From positions 186,001 to 250,000 of the forward strand of contig NZ_BMYS01000002.1 of assembly GCF_014652395.1 (NCBI RefSeq): 64,000 nucleotides of DNA, written 5' to 3'. This DNA comes from Advenella faeciporci (GTDB taxonomy: Bacteria; Pseudomonadota; Gammaproteobacteria; Burkholderiales; Burkholderiaceae_B). A program made the translations under genes and the position numbers. The notes beneath the pieces are model-generated. The model had not been told where the DNA came from. It worked only from the letters and a program-made list of their open reading frames with translations, and searched no databases. Shown here one piece after another: positions 36,351-45,102 of this stretch. How positions within the stretch are numbered: position 1 is the first letter of the stretch; each line of letters starts with the position of its first letter.

Positions 36351-36891
36351 CTTCAAGAATTTCCAGCTCGTCCATACCCGAAGGCGTACGCAAGCTAACC
36401 GTGTCGCCTTCCCTGGCCTTGATCAGGGCCCTTGCAACCGGGGAAATCCAGCTGATTTTCCCCTGCAATGGCTCTGCCTCATCAACCCCAACAATGGTTA
36501 CCGTGTGTTCTTCACCGGCCTTGTCGGCATACACAACGGTAGCGCCTAAAAACACCTGGTCTTTGTTGGGCTGGGTGGAAGGATCCACGACCTCGGCAAT
36601 TTCCAGCCTTTTGGTCAAAAAACGAATTCGGCGATCTATCTCGCGCAGTCTTTTTTTACCGTACAGGTAATCACCATTTTCAGAACGGTCACCATTAGCC
36701 GCCGCCCACGAAACGATTTGTACAACATCAGGTCTTTCGGTATTAACCAAGTGAGCCAATTCTTCACGTAAAGCGGCATAACCATATTTGGTTATATAGT
36801 TTTTGGTACCCGCTGGCAAGGCAACTGCCTGGCCATCAACGCCATCTTCGTCATCTTCCTGATCGGATTCTTTAACAAAAGCCTTGTTCAT
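36331..36891 (-). CDS. greB: Transcription elongation factor GreB
   Basis: This 186-residue factor rescues backtracked RNA polymerase by stimulating transcript cleavage. The N-terminal coiled coil carries the acidic tip in ANGDRSENGDYLYGKKRLRE, with the conserved Asp and Glu that coordinate magnesium in the polymerase channel. The C-terminal globular domain has QVFLGATVVY and ISWISPVARALIKAREGD. About 25 extra acidic residues precede the coiled coil. The start overlaps the stop of the upstream PHP gene by four bases (ATGA), so the two are translationally coupled. Confidence 0.93.
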   Translation of the reverse strand: MNKAFVKESDQEDDEDGVDGQAVALPAGTKNYITKYGYAALREELAHLVNTERPDVVQIVSWAAANGDRSENGDYLYGKKRLREIDRRIRFLTKRLEIAEVVDPSTQPNKDQVFLGATVVYADKAGEEHTVTIVGVDEAEPLQGKISWISPVARALIKAREGDTVSLRTPSGMDELEILEVNYPDE

Positions 36892-37742
36892 GATTTAATT
36901 AATTCCTCCCAGACAGGTGTAAGACCACTTGGCAAAGGGGGAAGTTTACCAAGATCCATACTGCTTTCCGAGGGACTGTGAAAGTCGGAACCACAAGAGG
37001 CCAGAAAACCGTACTGACGGGCAATATGTGCGTACTGGTGAAACTGGTCAACGGTGTGGGAACCGGTCACCACTTCAATCCCCCTGCCCCCCATTAACTT
37101 GAAGGTTTTATATAGGGTGGCAAATTCGCTGCGGGAGTATTTATACCGCCCGGGATGGGCAATCACGGCAATGCCACCTGCATGATTGATCCAGTTGATG
37201 GCCTCTTCAAGACTTGCCCAATCACCCGCTATATATGCTGGTTTGCCATCGGCCAGGTATTTGTCGAAAACCTCTTGCATGTTCTTGCAATGCCCGGTCT
37301 CCACGATATAACGGGCAAAGTGCGTCCGGCTTAGCAAGTTGGGGTTATCGGCATATTTCAGGGCTCCCTCATAGGCATTCATAATACCAAATTCCGCCAG
37401 CTTGTCTGACATGACCCGCGCCCGCTGCTCACGGTCGTCACGGATACGTTTCAACCCGGCATTCATGGCTGCGTTTTCAGGGTCGATGCCCAGGCCAACA
37501 ATATGCAGGGTGTGTTCTGCCCAGGTCACGGATATTTCAATACCCGGGATATAAGTCATACCCAGTTCACGGGCGACCCGCGCAGCCTCTTGTTGCCCGC
37601 CCACCTCATCGTGATCGGTAAGGCTCCAGACTTGCACGCCATTGCCGGCCGCACGTGTGGCCACCTCGGTGGGGCTTAACACACCATCCGAAACGGTTGA
37701 ATGACAATGCAGGTCTACGTTCAATCTGACCAAGCTATCCAT
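36888..37742 (-). CDS. PHP-domain phosphoesterase (RNase AM/YciV type)
   Basis: This 284-residue protein has a polymerase and histidinol phosphatase (PHP) domain. Metal-binding motifs are visible: NVDLHCHSTVSDG (residues 8-20), SLTDHDEVGG, IPGIEIS, GIAVIAHPGRY, and the C-terminal CGSDFHSPS. Relatives hydrolyse 3',5'-nucleotide bisphosphates and act as 5'-3' exonucleases on short RNA (YciV/RNase AM, formerly TrpH). It lies 27 bases after the hydrolase gene and overlaps greB, so the three probably share one transcript. Substrate here is inferred from family similarity. Confidence 0.85.
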   Translation of the reverse strand: MDSLVRLNVDLHCHSTVSDGVLSPTEVATRAAGNGVQVWSLTDHDEVGGQQEAARVARELGMTYIPGIEISVTWAEHTLHIVGLGIDPENAAMNAGLKRIRDDREQRARVMSDKLAEFGIMNAYEGALKYADNPNLLSRTHFARYIVETGHCKNMQEVFDKYLADGKPAYIAGDWASLEEAINWINHAGGIAVIAHPGRYKYSRSEFATLYKTFKLMGGRGIEVVTGSHTVDQFHQYAHIARQYGFLASCGSDFHSPSESSMDLGKLPPLPSGLTPVWEELIKS

Positions 37743-37769
37743 GGTACTTTCCTACTGGCAAAAAATGTT

Positions 37770-38699
37770 TCAAGAGAGCAAAAAATTGCGGACTGTCTGG
37801 ATTTGTTCGTTCGGCATGAGGGTAGGTGCATGCCCCACTTCGGGTATTTCCGCCATCTGGCTGTTTTTATTCTGTTCCAGCATTTGGGCAACCGATTCAC
37901 GACTTAACAAATCGGAGTTCTCACCCCGCAATATTAAAATGGGGCAATCAATGGCTTTGTATGAGCGCCACAGGTAAGCTTCTGCCGCGGCAAGCGCTTC
38001 TTCACTTTCCTGCTCTTTAAATGTTTGGGCTATACGTACATCGTAATGACTTTTCCAGGCATTGTCCTTAAATTTAATCACACTTTTTGTAAATTCAAGC
38101 CATTGGCTATCATTAAGCGGACCAAAAGAGGCCGCGTTTATCTTCATATACGCCACCGCGCTTTCAAGACTTTCAAATTCCAGTCCATTACCCACATAGG
38201 CACCAATGCGGCGAATGGCCGCGAGCTCTATTTTTGGCCCTACATCGTTCAGCACCAGCCGGTTCAGGGCCAGCCCGGTTTTACCCGGCATACTTTCATC
38301 ACGAGGCTCCTGATTGGCGATATACAGATCCGCCTTGCGCACCAGCCCGGCAAACACCATACCAATCAGCCCGCCCATTGAAGTCCCGATCCAATCCAGG
38401 GTTTTGGCATTGACGCGTGCCAACAGGGTGAAAATATCTGACACATACTGCGGTACGGCATAAAGGGATGGGTTAAGCAAAAAGTCAGAGGCTCCCCTGC
38501 CCACAATATCAGGACAAATCACACGATATTCAGCCGACATGGCCAGTGCCATATCATCAAAATCTCGTCCAGTCCGGGTTAGGCCATGCACACATACCAA
38601 CACCCTGTCATTGTCCGGGTCACCCCATTCCCAATAAGCCATGCGATGCACGCCTGCCGTACTGACGCAATTGACATAATTCAAACGTGGTGATTGCAT
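37770..38699 (-). CDS. Alpha/beta hydrolase preceded by a Fur box
   Basis: This is a 309-residue alpha/beta-hydrolase-fold protein. The oxyanion-type segment VCVHGLTRTGRDFDD, nucleophile elbow DWIGTSMGG (serine), the acid in ILRGENSDLL, and the histidine in EVGHAPTL form a complete catalytic set. No signal peptide is seen, so it should be cytoplasmic. The start is ATG 38699 with GGAGG close upstream. A promoter and strong Fur-like box precede it, which points to iron control. Substrate is unknown; homologues are simple esterases or hydrolases. It is the first gene of a likely hydrolase-PHP-greB unit. Confidence 0.82.
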   Translation of the reverse strand: MQSPRLNYVNCVSTAGVHRMAYWEWGDPDNDRVLVCVHGLTRTGRDFDDMALAMSAEYRVICPDIVGRGASDFLLNPSLYAVPQYVSDIFTLLARVNAKTLDWIGTSMGGLIGMVFAGLVRKADLYIANQEPRDESMPGKTGLALNRLVLNDVGPKIELAAIRRIGAYVGNGLEFESLESAVAYMKINAASFGPLNDSQWLEFTKSVIKFKDNAWKSHYDVRIAQTFKEQESEEALAAAEAYLWRSYKAIDCPILILRGENSDLLSRESVAQMLEQNKNSQMAEIPEVGHAPTLMPNEQIQTVRNFLLS

Positions 38700-38719
38700 G
38701 ACTTTCCTCCAGGAGACAC

Positions 38720-38734
38720 AGATAATGATTATCA
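38720..38734 (-). promoter_or_regulatory. Fur box upstream of the alpha/beta hydrolase gene
   Basis: AGATAAT-G-ATTATCA matches the 7-1-7 Fur repeat at 13 of 14 positions and contains a perfect 6-1-6 palindrome. It sits just downstream of a -10 element, covering the expected transcription start, and 20 bases before the start codon. Confidence 0.75.
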
Positions 38735-38736
38735 CT

Positions 38737-38766
38737 AGTATATGCCGAGGCTAGCGGGCATGCCAA
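38737..38766 (-). promoter_or_regulatory. Sigma70 promoter of the hydrolase gene
   Basis: On the minus strand TTGGCA (38761-38766) and TATACT (38737-38742) are separated by 18 bases. Both differ from consensus by one base. The -35 lies inside the comEC 3' end, and the Fur box follows the -10 by two bases. Confidence 0.6.
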
Positions 38767-41222
38767 TAGCGTTTTGTTGTGCTGCGCGCGGCAAGCAGGC
38801 CAAGCCCCTGTATTGAAGATCGTACGGTTATGGCACCATCCCTGTCAGTACGCCAGAAAACACTGCCTGCGTCTTCCCAGTGCCGTTGCACCTGCCTGTG
38901 TGGATGACCGTAACGATTCAGATAACCGTTCTGGACAATGGCATGATCGGCTTTCAGGGCTTGAACAAACGGCAGCGAAGAGGAAGTGTTGGCCCCATGA
39001 TGCGGCACCACCACGACATTGACCTTTTCCAGCCCCAGTTGAACCAGACCGGCCTCCTGTTCAACATGAATATCACCGGTTAACAAGGCACTATGCTGAC
39101 TGCCCTGTACCTTCAATACACAACTTTGCGCATTGCCACTTTCATTTGGCAAGGGCAGTTGCCCGCTATTCAGGAAAGTAAAACTGACCCCGTCAAAGCT
39201 AAAAGCCTGCCCCTGCCCGCAAGGCAGGTAGGCCAGATCCCGATTTGGCAAGACATAATCTTGGTCAAGTCGTTTTTCCTCCTCTGCCAGGAACCGCTCA
39301 AGCCCAAAAGACGCATACGCCATGCCTGTATGGACACCAGCAATCACGCTGGCAAAACCACCCGCATGATCCACATCGGAATGGGAGACCACCACGGCAT
39401 CAAGCCGCTTGACGCCCGCCGATCTTAAGTACGGCAGGATTGTCCGGCTACCCGCCTCATTGGCATGGCTGGTTCTGGGCCCGGCATCAAACAGCACGGC
39501 ATGCCTTTGCGTTAACACCACAACCGCTGTTCCCTGCCCCACATCCAAGGCAATCAGGTTCCAGTAACCGGGCAAGGGCCGGTCTGCTTTACCCAGAAAA
39601 ACCGGCACCATGAAACACCAGGCCAGGTTCTTATAAGGCAAGCCCTTGGCCTGACACACGATAAAAACACCTGCCATGGCAAGCAGCAGTCCCCATAAAG
39701 CGGGGGTTGCAATATAGATGCTGGCCCACGGTAACTGGGCAAACCATTGGGTAAGATCAAGCACCCCCTGCAAAATATCATGCGCAAGATTGCCCAGCCA
39801 CTGAGTGGCGGGTGTGTGCAGGTTTAACAAGGCCAGCAAGGCAAACAACAATGAAAGCGGGGTAATAACCCAGCCAATCAAGGGAATGGCATAGGCATTT
39901 ACCAACGGTGAGACCAGCGAAAACTGGCTGAAAAGCAGAATTAAAAACGGTGCCAGCGCCAGCGTAATCATTAATTGAAACCTGGCCGCCAGCGCAAAGG
40001 CAGACAACATTTTTTTGCCCCTGTTTTGCCTATTTACACTGCCCTGCTGCGCATGATGGCGTCCCAGCCAGATTAAAACGGCCACGGCAGAAAAAGACAG
40101 CCAAAACCCGCTGGACAGCATGGCCCACGGATCCAGCAACAAAACACCCAGACAAGTTAACAAAAGGATAAAGAAAATGGACATGCGCCAACGAAACAAG
40201 ATCAAGCCATAGCCAATAGCCAGCATCAGCAACGTTCTTTGCGCGGGCACCCCCCAGCCCGCCAGCAAACAATAAGCCCATGCAACCAGTAAGCCAACGA
40301 AAGCGGCCAAGACATGAATCGAGCGATAGTCTGACAACAACTTGCCTTTAAGCTTGATTCTTTTACAGCCCCATAAAACCAGAAAATGGCCTAACACAGC
40401 CAGCATCGTGATATGAGACCCGCTGATGGAAACCAGATGCGTCACCCCCGACAGGTTGAACAGCTTCCAGTCATCCTGGGCAATACCATTCTGGTCTCCC
40501 ATAACCAGCGCCACCATTACGGAACCATAACGTTTATCTTTCAGGTAAGGCAGCATGGCCGAACGCACCTGGTCACGCAATCTTTCAACCGCAATGGCAA
40601 AACTGCTGAACGGCTCATCGGCCAACAGTTTGGGCTGGCCTTTTACCGCCCCCATGGCCCTGATGTTATTGGCAAAGGCATGGGTTTCATAATCAAATCC
40701 ATTGGGATTCATGGCACCATGCACACGTTTAAGTTTCAAGGACATTTCCCAAACCTGGCCAGGCCTGATAAGCGGAAGTTTATCGTTGATATCCTTGGGC
40801 TTGCCGTAAATGCCCGGCCAGGTGCCTGCCTGCCAGCGAACCTGTATATGTACTGGAATTCCCTGTATGGAAAAGCGGTCCAGCACCTTGGCCTTGAACT
40901 GTACATAGTCTGGCCCATATAAGGCAATTTCAGCTACACGCAAGACAACCCGGCTTGTTTTGTTTTCATGAATGGAAGCAAGGCTGTCAGCCAGCCGCAG
41001 CTGGCCTTTATGGGTGGCATAAGCCATGCCCAGCAAGAAGCACAACACGCCAAGAAGAAGGGCTTTCAGGCCCGGAAATGGACTTGGCCACACACATAGC
41101 CAGGCAAGCAGGGATAAGCCTGCCAGCAAGCTGATGATGGCTAGAGAAGGCAAGTCTGGCAATAATTGAACACCTGCTATGCCCAGGCAAGCTCCCGCCA
41201 GGCAAATCCAGTAAACCCGCAT
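38751..41222 (-). CDS. comEC: ComEC/Rec2 family DNA internalization channel
   Basis: This 823-residue membrane protein moves single-stranded DNA across the inner membrane during natural transformation. N-terminal hydrophobic segments and a soluble OB-like region (about 30-220) are followed by the competence membrane domain with SISGSHITMLAVLGHF and AWAYCLLAGWGVPAQRTLLM. The C-terminal metallo-beta-lactamase domain has LDVGQGTAVVV, VVSHSDVDHAGG (HxDxDH) and VVPHHGANTSS, so the nuclease-like residues are intact. Length is normal. It follows tatD on the same strand. Whether the cell is competent depends on other genes not in the window. Confidence 0.92.
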   Translation of the reverse strand: MRVYWICLAGACLGIAGVQLLPDLPSLAIISLLAGLSLLAWLCVWPSPFPGLKALLLGVLCFLLGMAYATHKGQLRLADSLASIHENKTSRVVLRVAEIALYGPDYVQFKAKVLDRFSIQGIPVHIQVRWQAGTWPGIYGKPKDINDKLPLIRPGQVWEMSLKLKRVHGAMNPNGFDYETHAFANNIRAMGAVKGQPKLLADEPFSSFAIAVERLRDQVRSAMLPYLKDKRYGSVMVALVMGDQNGIAQDDWKLFNLSGVTHLVSISGSHITMLAVLGHFLVLWGCKRIKLKGKLLSDYRSIHVLAAFVGLLVAWAYCLLAGWGVPAQRTLLMLAIGYGLILFRWRMSIFFILLLTCLGVLLLDPWAMLSSGFWLSFSAVAVLIWLGRHHAQQGSVNRQNRGKKMLSAFALAARFQLMITLALAPFLILLFSQFSLVSPLVNAYAIPLIGWVITPLSLLFALLALLNLHTPATQWLGNLAHDILQGVLDLTQWFAQLPWASIYIATPALWGLLLAMAGVFIVCQAKGLPYKNLAWCFMVPVFLGKADRPLPGYWNLIALDVGQGTAVVVLTQRHAVLFDAGPRTSHANEAGSRTILPYLRSAGVKRLDAVVVSHSDVDHAGGFASVIAGVHTGMAYASFGLERFLAEEEKRLDQDYVLPNRDLAYLPCGQGQAFSFDGVSFTFLNSGQLPLPNESGNAQSCVLKVQGSQHSALLTGDIHVEQEAGLVQLGLEKVNVVVVPHHGANTSSSLPFVQALKADHAIVQNGYLNRYGHPHRQVQRHWEDAGSVFWRTDRDGAITVRSSIQGLGLLAARSTTKRYWHAR

Positions 41223-41281
41223 GACATTCTTTGTGCGCTGAAAAGCAGATTCTACTCAAGGGGCTCAACAAAAAACCGCTA

Positions 41282-42082
41282 TCAGGACAATATCATCCGT
41301 GGCAAAACCCGTCGGGCATTATTGGCCGTGGTTTGGCTGATGTGCGCAAGGCTTTCCTGCCTTAAAGTGGCCAACTCCCCGGCAATACGGGCAATTTGAC
41401 CGGGCGTGTTGCGCCGGTTGGGCTCATGCAGCCAGGCCGGAGGGATATCCGGCGAGTCGGTTTCCAGCACCAGACTGGAAAGATCCAGTTCACTGGCCAG
41501 GCGACGTATTTGCAAAGAACGGGTATAGGTCATGGCGCCCCCTAGCCCCAGGGCAAAGCCCAACTCAATAAAGGCCCGGGCCTGCTGGCAACTGCCATTA
41601 AAGGCGTGGGCAATACCGCCAGATAAGGAAAACCGGCGTAAATACTTCAGCAGTGTGTCCTGTGATTTGCGTACATGCAAAATAACCGGCAAATTGAATT
41701 GTTTGGCCAGACTTAACTGGGCCGAGTAAAAATATTCCTGCCGCTCCCGCTGTACGCCACTGGCAATGTCGGTCACAAAAAAATCCAGACCGATTTCGCC
41801 CACCCCGACAAAGCGGGGGTCATCCATGGAACGGGCAATTTCCTGTTCCAGCAAGTCCAGGTCTTTATCTTGCGCTTTATGCACATACATGGGATGAATA
41901 CCCAAGGCATAAAAGCCCCCATCAATGCGGTGCGCCAGGTTTCTTACCGTGGCAAAATTGCTTTGCTCCACGGCTGGAATCACCATGATCTTGACTCCTT
42001 GCGCATGGGCATCCGCAATAACTTCATCGCGGTCATGATCAAATTCGGCCGCATCCAAGTGGCAATGTGTATCAATAAGCAT
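41282..42082 (-). CDS. tatD: TatD family metal-dependent deoxyribonuclease
   Basis: This is a 266-residue TIM-barrel hydrolase of the TatD family, 3'-5' exonucleases for DNA repair and damaged DNA turnover. Metal ligands are visible in MLIDTHCHLD (His6, His8), the glutamate in VGVGEIGLDFF, LPVILHVRKS, GIAHAFNGS, and LETDSPDIPP. It starts with the family's usual opening. The gene sits between lolD (77-base gap) and comEC (59-base gap). YcfH/YjjV subfamily membership cannot be settled by eye. Confidence 0.9.
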   Translation of the reverse strand: MLIDTHCHLDAAEFDHDRDEVIADAHAQGVKIMVIPAVEQSNFATVRNLAHRIDGGFYALGIHPMYVHKAQDKDLDLLEQEIARSMDDPRFVGVGEIGLDFFVTDIASGVQRERQEYFYSAQLSLAKQFNLPVILHVRKSQDTLLKYLRRFSLSGGIAHAFNGSCQQARAFIELGFALGLGGAMTYTRSLQIRRLASELDLSSLVLETDSPDIPPAWLHEPNRRNTPGQIARIAGELATLRQESLAHISQTTANNARRVLPRMILS

Positions 42083-42159
42083 GGCTGCACCTGTTTACAC
42101 AGCGGTAACAATGAATCCCTGTCTGCACGCCCCGCATCAGGCGTTAAACAAATGAATGT

Positions 42160-42864
42160 TTAAACGGGCACATCGGTTTTGCTATCCAGCAGGCCTTTTT
42201 CCATGACCAGTTGGCGGTCTGCGAGCTCGGCCAGCTTGGGATCGTGAGTCACAATCACAAAAGCCGTATTGAATTCCTTATTGACCGATTTTAACAGGGC
42301 AAACATATTCTGGGCTGTTTCCCTGTCAAGGTTGCCGGTGGGTTCATCGGCCAGCACACAGACCGGGTTGGCCACAAGGGCACGGGCCAGGGCCACCCGC
42401 TGACGCTCGCCCCCGGAAAGCTGGCTGGGTTTATGAGTTACCCGTTCAGCCAGCCCCACTTTAGCCAACACCTGTTCGGCCATTTTGCGTGCCATGCCAC
42501 GATCCATCCTTCTTACAATCAAGGGCATGGCCACGTTATCAAGCGCGCTGAATTCGGGCAGCAAATGGTGAAACTGGTACACAAAACCCAGGCTCTGGTT
42601 GCGAATCTGGCTGCGTTGTTTCTCAGACAACCCGGCTGTGCGGGTTCCGTTCACCAGCACTTCACCGGAAGTGGGCTCATCGAGCAGGCCCAGGGTATGC
42701 AACAAGGTGCTTTTACCAGAACCCGAAGCTCCAATAATGGCCACCATTTCACCCTGTGCCACATCCAGGTCTATGCCTTTGAGGATATCCAGCCGTGTAT
42801 TGCCGTCTTCGTAATATTTGACAATAGACTTTGCCTGCAAGGCATATTTTTTTTCATCAATCAT
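42160..42864 (-). CDS. lolD: Lipoprotein-releasing ABC transporter ATPase LolD
   Basis: This 234-residue ATPase drives release of outer-membrane lipoproteins to the carrier LolA. Walker A GASGSGKST is near residues 41-49, the LolD-type segment SLGFVYQFHHLLPEF follows, then the signature LSGGERQRVALARAL and Walker B VCVLADEPTGNLD. The FVYQFHHLLPEF stretch is the region that separates LolD from MacB and YbbA proteins. Its start codon lies inside the last codons of lolC (8-base overlap), so the two are coupled. Confidence 0.94.
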   Translation of the reverse strand: MIDEKKYALQAKSIVKYYEDGNTRLDILKGIDLDVAQGEMVAIIGASGSGKSTLLHTLGLLDEPTSGEVLVNGTRTAGLSEKQRSQIRNQSLGFVYQFHHLLPEFSALDNVAMPLIVRRMDRGMARKMAEQVLAKVGLAERVTHKPSQLSGGERQRVALARALVANPVCVLADEPTGNLDRETAQNMFALLKSVNKEFNTAFVIVTHDPKLAELADRQLVMEKGLLDSKTDVPV

Positions 42865-44134
42865 GGCGCAATACCTCGGCAGGTTGCAAACGGGAAGCTC
42901 TCCAGCTCGGGTAAAGGGTGGCCAGTATGGAAAGCACCAAGGATGTCAGGCCCACTGCGGTAATATCGCTGATTTCAGGATGGGATGGCAACTGGCTGAC
43001 AAAATAAATGCTGGGATCAAGAAAATGAATGCCGAACAGGTTTTCAATAAATGGAATGATGACATCAATATTGTAAGCCACGAGGCAACCCAGGAAAACG
43101 CCCATAAAAGTGCCCACAATACCAATCAAAGAACCCTGAACCAGAAATATCCGGGCTACTTCTGCCGGACTGGCTCCCAGTGTTCTTAAAATCGCGATAT
43201 CCGATTGCTTGTCCTTGACTGCCATCACCAGCGAAGACAGCAGGTTAAAGGCAGCCACGGCAATAATCAGAGCCAGAATCAGGAACATCATTCTTTTTTC
43301 TGTCTTGACGGCGGCAAACCAGGTTCGGTTATCTTGCGTCCAGTCACGGGCCACAATACCCTGGGGCAGGCTGAACATTAATTGATTGGCCACTTCCGGG
43401 GCTTCCAGCATGTCCTTGACTTTAAGCCTTACCCCTGCCAGCCCCATGTTGCGAAACAGCACGGCACCATCGCGGGCGGCAATAAAAGCCAGGCTGGAAT
43501 CGTATTCATAATGGCCTGAAGAAAAAATGCCGGAAATGGTGAATTGACGCATGCGCGGTGTAAAGCCTGCCGGGTTGATGGAGCCCTGGGGAGACATCAC
43601 CAGCAGGGTATCGCCAACATTAACCCCCATCTGATTGGCCAGCGTTTGACCAATCACCATATTAAATGTGCCTGGCTGCAGCGAATCCAGGGAACCACGA
43701 ATGATTTGATCGGGCAATTCAGACACCTTGCCTTCATTGGCCGGGTCCAATCCGCGAATTTCAACCCCTTTCAGGACATTGCCACGTGCCAGCATGCCTG
43801 AAGAGGCGACAAAAGCGGAAGCGCCCACGACTTCAGGGTTTTTTTCGGCTTCGCTGGCCAGGTTTTGCCAGTCTTCCAGGGCACTTACCGCATCAACTTG
43901 CGGGTTAAACAGTTGAATGTGTGGCAACACCGACAACATGCGATCGCGCACATCCACCTGGAATCCGTTCATCACGGACATGACAATAATAAGTGCGGCC
44001 ACACCCAGCGCAATGCCTGCCATTGAGCTGCCAGCAATGAAAGAAACAAAGCGGTCGCGCTTTTTTCCGCGCCCTTTTGCCCTTGTCAATCCCGCATATC
44101 GGGAACCAATCCATAATTCGTAAGGTATTTTCAC
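42857..44134 (-). CDS. lolC: Lipoprotein-releasing ABC transporter permease LolC/LolE
   Basis: This 425-residue permease has the MacB/LolC layout: one N-terminal helix (about 35-60, ALGVAALIIVMSVMNGF), a large periplasmic domain, and three C-terminal helices starting near residue 275 (FLILALIIAVAAFNLLSSLVM). The Lol signature FVSFIAGSSMAGIALGV is present at the N-terminus. Only one permease gene is present beside lolD, so it probably forms a homodimer as in other betaproteobacteria rather than a LolC-LolE heterodimer. It is divergent from the RpfE-like gene with a very short shared region. Confidence 0.92.
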   Translation of the reverse strand: MKIPYELWIGSRYAGLTRAKGRGKKRDRFVSFIAGSSMAGIALGVAALIIVMSVMNGFQVDVRDRMLSVLPHIQLFNPQVDAVSALEDWQNLASEAEKNPEVVGASAFVASSGMLARGNVLKGVEIRGLDPANEGKVSELPDQIIRGSLDSLQPGTFNMVIGQTLANQMGVNVGDTLLVMSPQGSINPAGFTPRMRQFTISGIFSSGHYEYDSSLAFIAARDGAVLFRNMGLAGVRLKVKDMLEAPEVANQLMFSLPQGIVARDWTQDNRTWFAAVKTEKRMMFLILALIIAVAAFNLLSSLVMAVKDKQSDIAILRTLGASPAEVARIFLVQGSLIGIVGTFMGVFLGCLVAYNIDVIIPFIENLFGIHFLDPSIYFVSQLPSHPEISDITAVGLTSLVLSILATLYPSWRASRLQPAEVLRHD

Positions 44135-44169
44135 AAGCGTAAATGATTCACAAAGATTACAATTCCAAC

Positions 44170-45102
44170 ATGGATATTGTTATTTCAGGGATACTTCCCC
44201 ACTCATCGATTGCTTCTGAACTGGCCAGGCAGGCGGCCAAAGCCGCGCCGACCCTGTTTCAAAAACTGGAAAACAGCAAGGGAACCGTGCATTTGCTCGA
44301 CCCCAACGAAACCGGCTGTACGCCTTTTGAATACTGGCAACTGGAGCACCACCAATTCACGCCTGCCGGGCAGCAAAATCATGCTGCCGGACTTGGACCG
44401 CTTTATTCCCCCCATTCACACAACCGGGATCAACCCGTTTGGCTTCTGGAACTGGCACACATTGCGCTGGGCGCATCCAATGCCACTTTACTTACTGCCG
44501 ATGATCTGGTCATATCGGAATCAGAAAGCTTAGCATTATTTGAAAGTGCGCAGGTTGTTTTTTCCGAGAGCCCTTTCAAATTACTGCAACATGGTACGTG
44601 CCGCTGGCACATTGAAGTACCACCGGACATGGTTTTACCCTCTTTAAGCCCTAATGTTATTGCCAGCGGTTATCTTAATAACTGGTGGCCACAAGATGCG
44701 CAAAGCCGCCTGTTACGCAAACTGCTCAATGCGCTCCAGGTAGAATGGCATGAACATCCCGTCAACCAGGAACGGCAACAAAAAAACCGGCCACTTATTA
44801 ACGGTGCCTGGGTCTTTGGCGGTGCCACGCCTTCACAACTGCAGGCGGCCACCGCCGTAACCCCGCCACGCCTCCTGCAGCAACTTGAAACTTCACACCG
44901 CAAGCAGGATTGGGGCCAATGGCTGGCCATCCTGGCTAAACTGGAGCAAGATGTTTTCAGCCCTTTGCTTGCCAATAAGGACGACAGACTCGTTCTGACC
45001 GGCTATGATCGGCTGGTTGTCGTCACTCCAGGCCGCATGCCTGTCTGGCTGGGTAAACTTTTAAATCGCAATCAACAATGGAAGGACTGGTGGTGTCAGT
45101 AA
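44170..45102 (+). CDS. RpfE-like/phosphoglycerate mutase-like protein of unknown function
   Basis: This 310-residue protein has no signal peptide or membrane segment. It resembles a group found just before recJ in betaproteobacteria and Xanthomonas (RpfE type), sometimes annotated as cofactor-independent phosphoglycerate mutase. Visible features are NGAWVFGGATPSQL near residue 215 and an N-terminal VISGILPHSSIASELAR. It overlaps the recJ start. I start at ATG 44170, since the frame from 44143 begins within the lolC promoter region; the exact start is uncertain. No catalytic metal ligands typical of active mutases are obvious, so enzyme activity is doubtful. Confidence 0.6.
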   Translation: MDIVISGILPHSSIASELARQAAKAAPTLFQKLENSKGTVHLLDPNETGCTPFEYWQLEHHQFTPAGQQNHAAGLGPLYSPHSHNRDQPVWLLELAHIALGASNATLLTADDLVISESESLALFESAQVVFSESPFKLLQHGTCRWHIEVPPDMVLPSLSPNVIASGYLNNWWPQDAQSRLLRKLLNALQVEWHEHPVNQERQQKNRPLINGAWVFGGATPSQLQAATAVTPPRLLQQLETSHRKQDWGQWLAILAKLEQDVFSPLLANKDDRLVLTGYDRLVVVTPGRMPVWLGKLLNRNQQWKDWWCQ

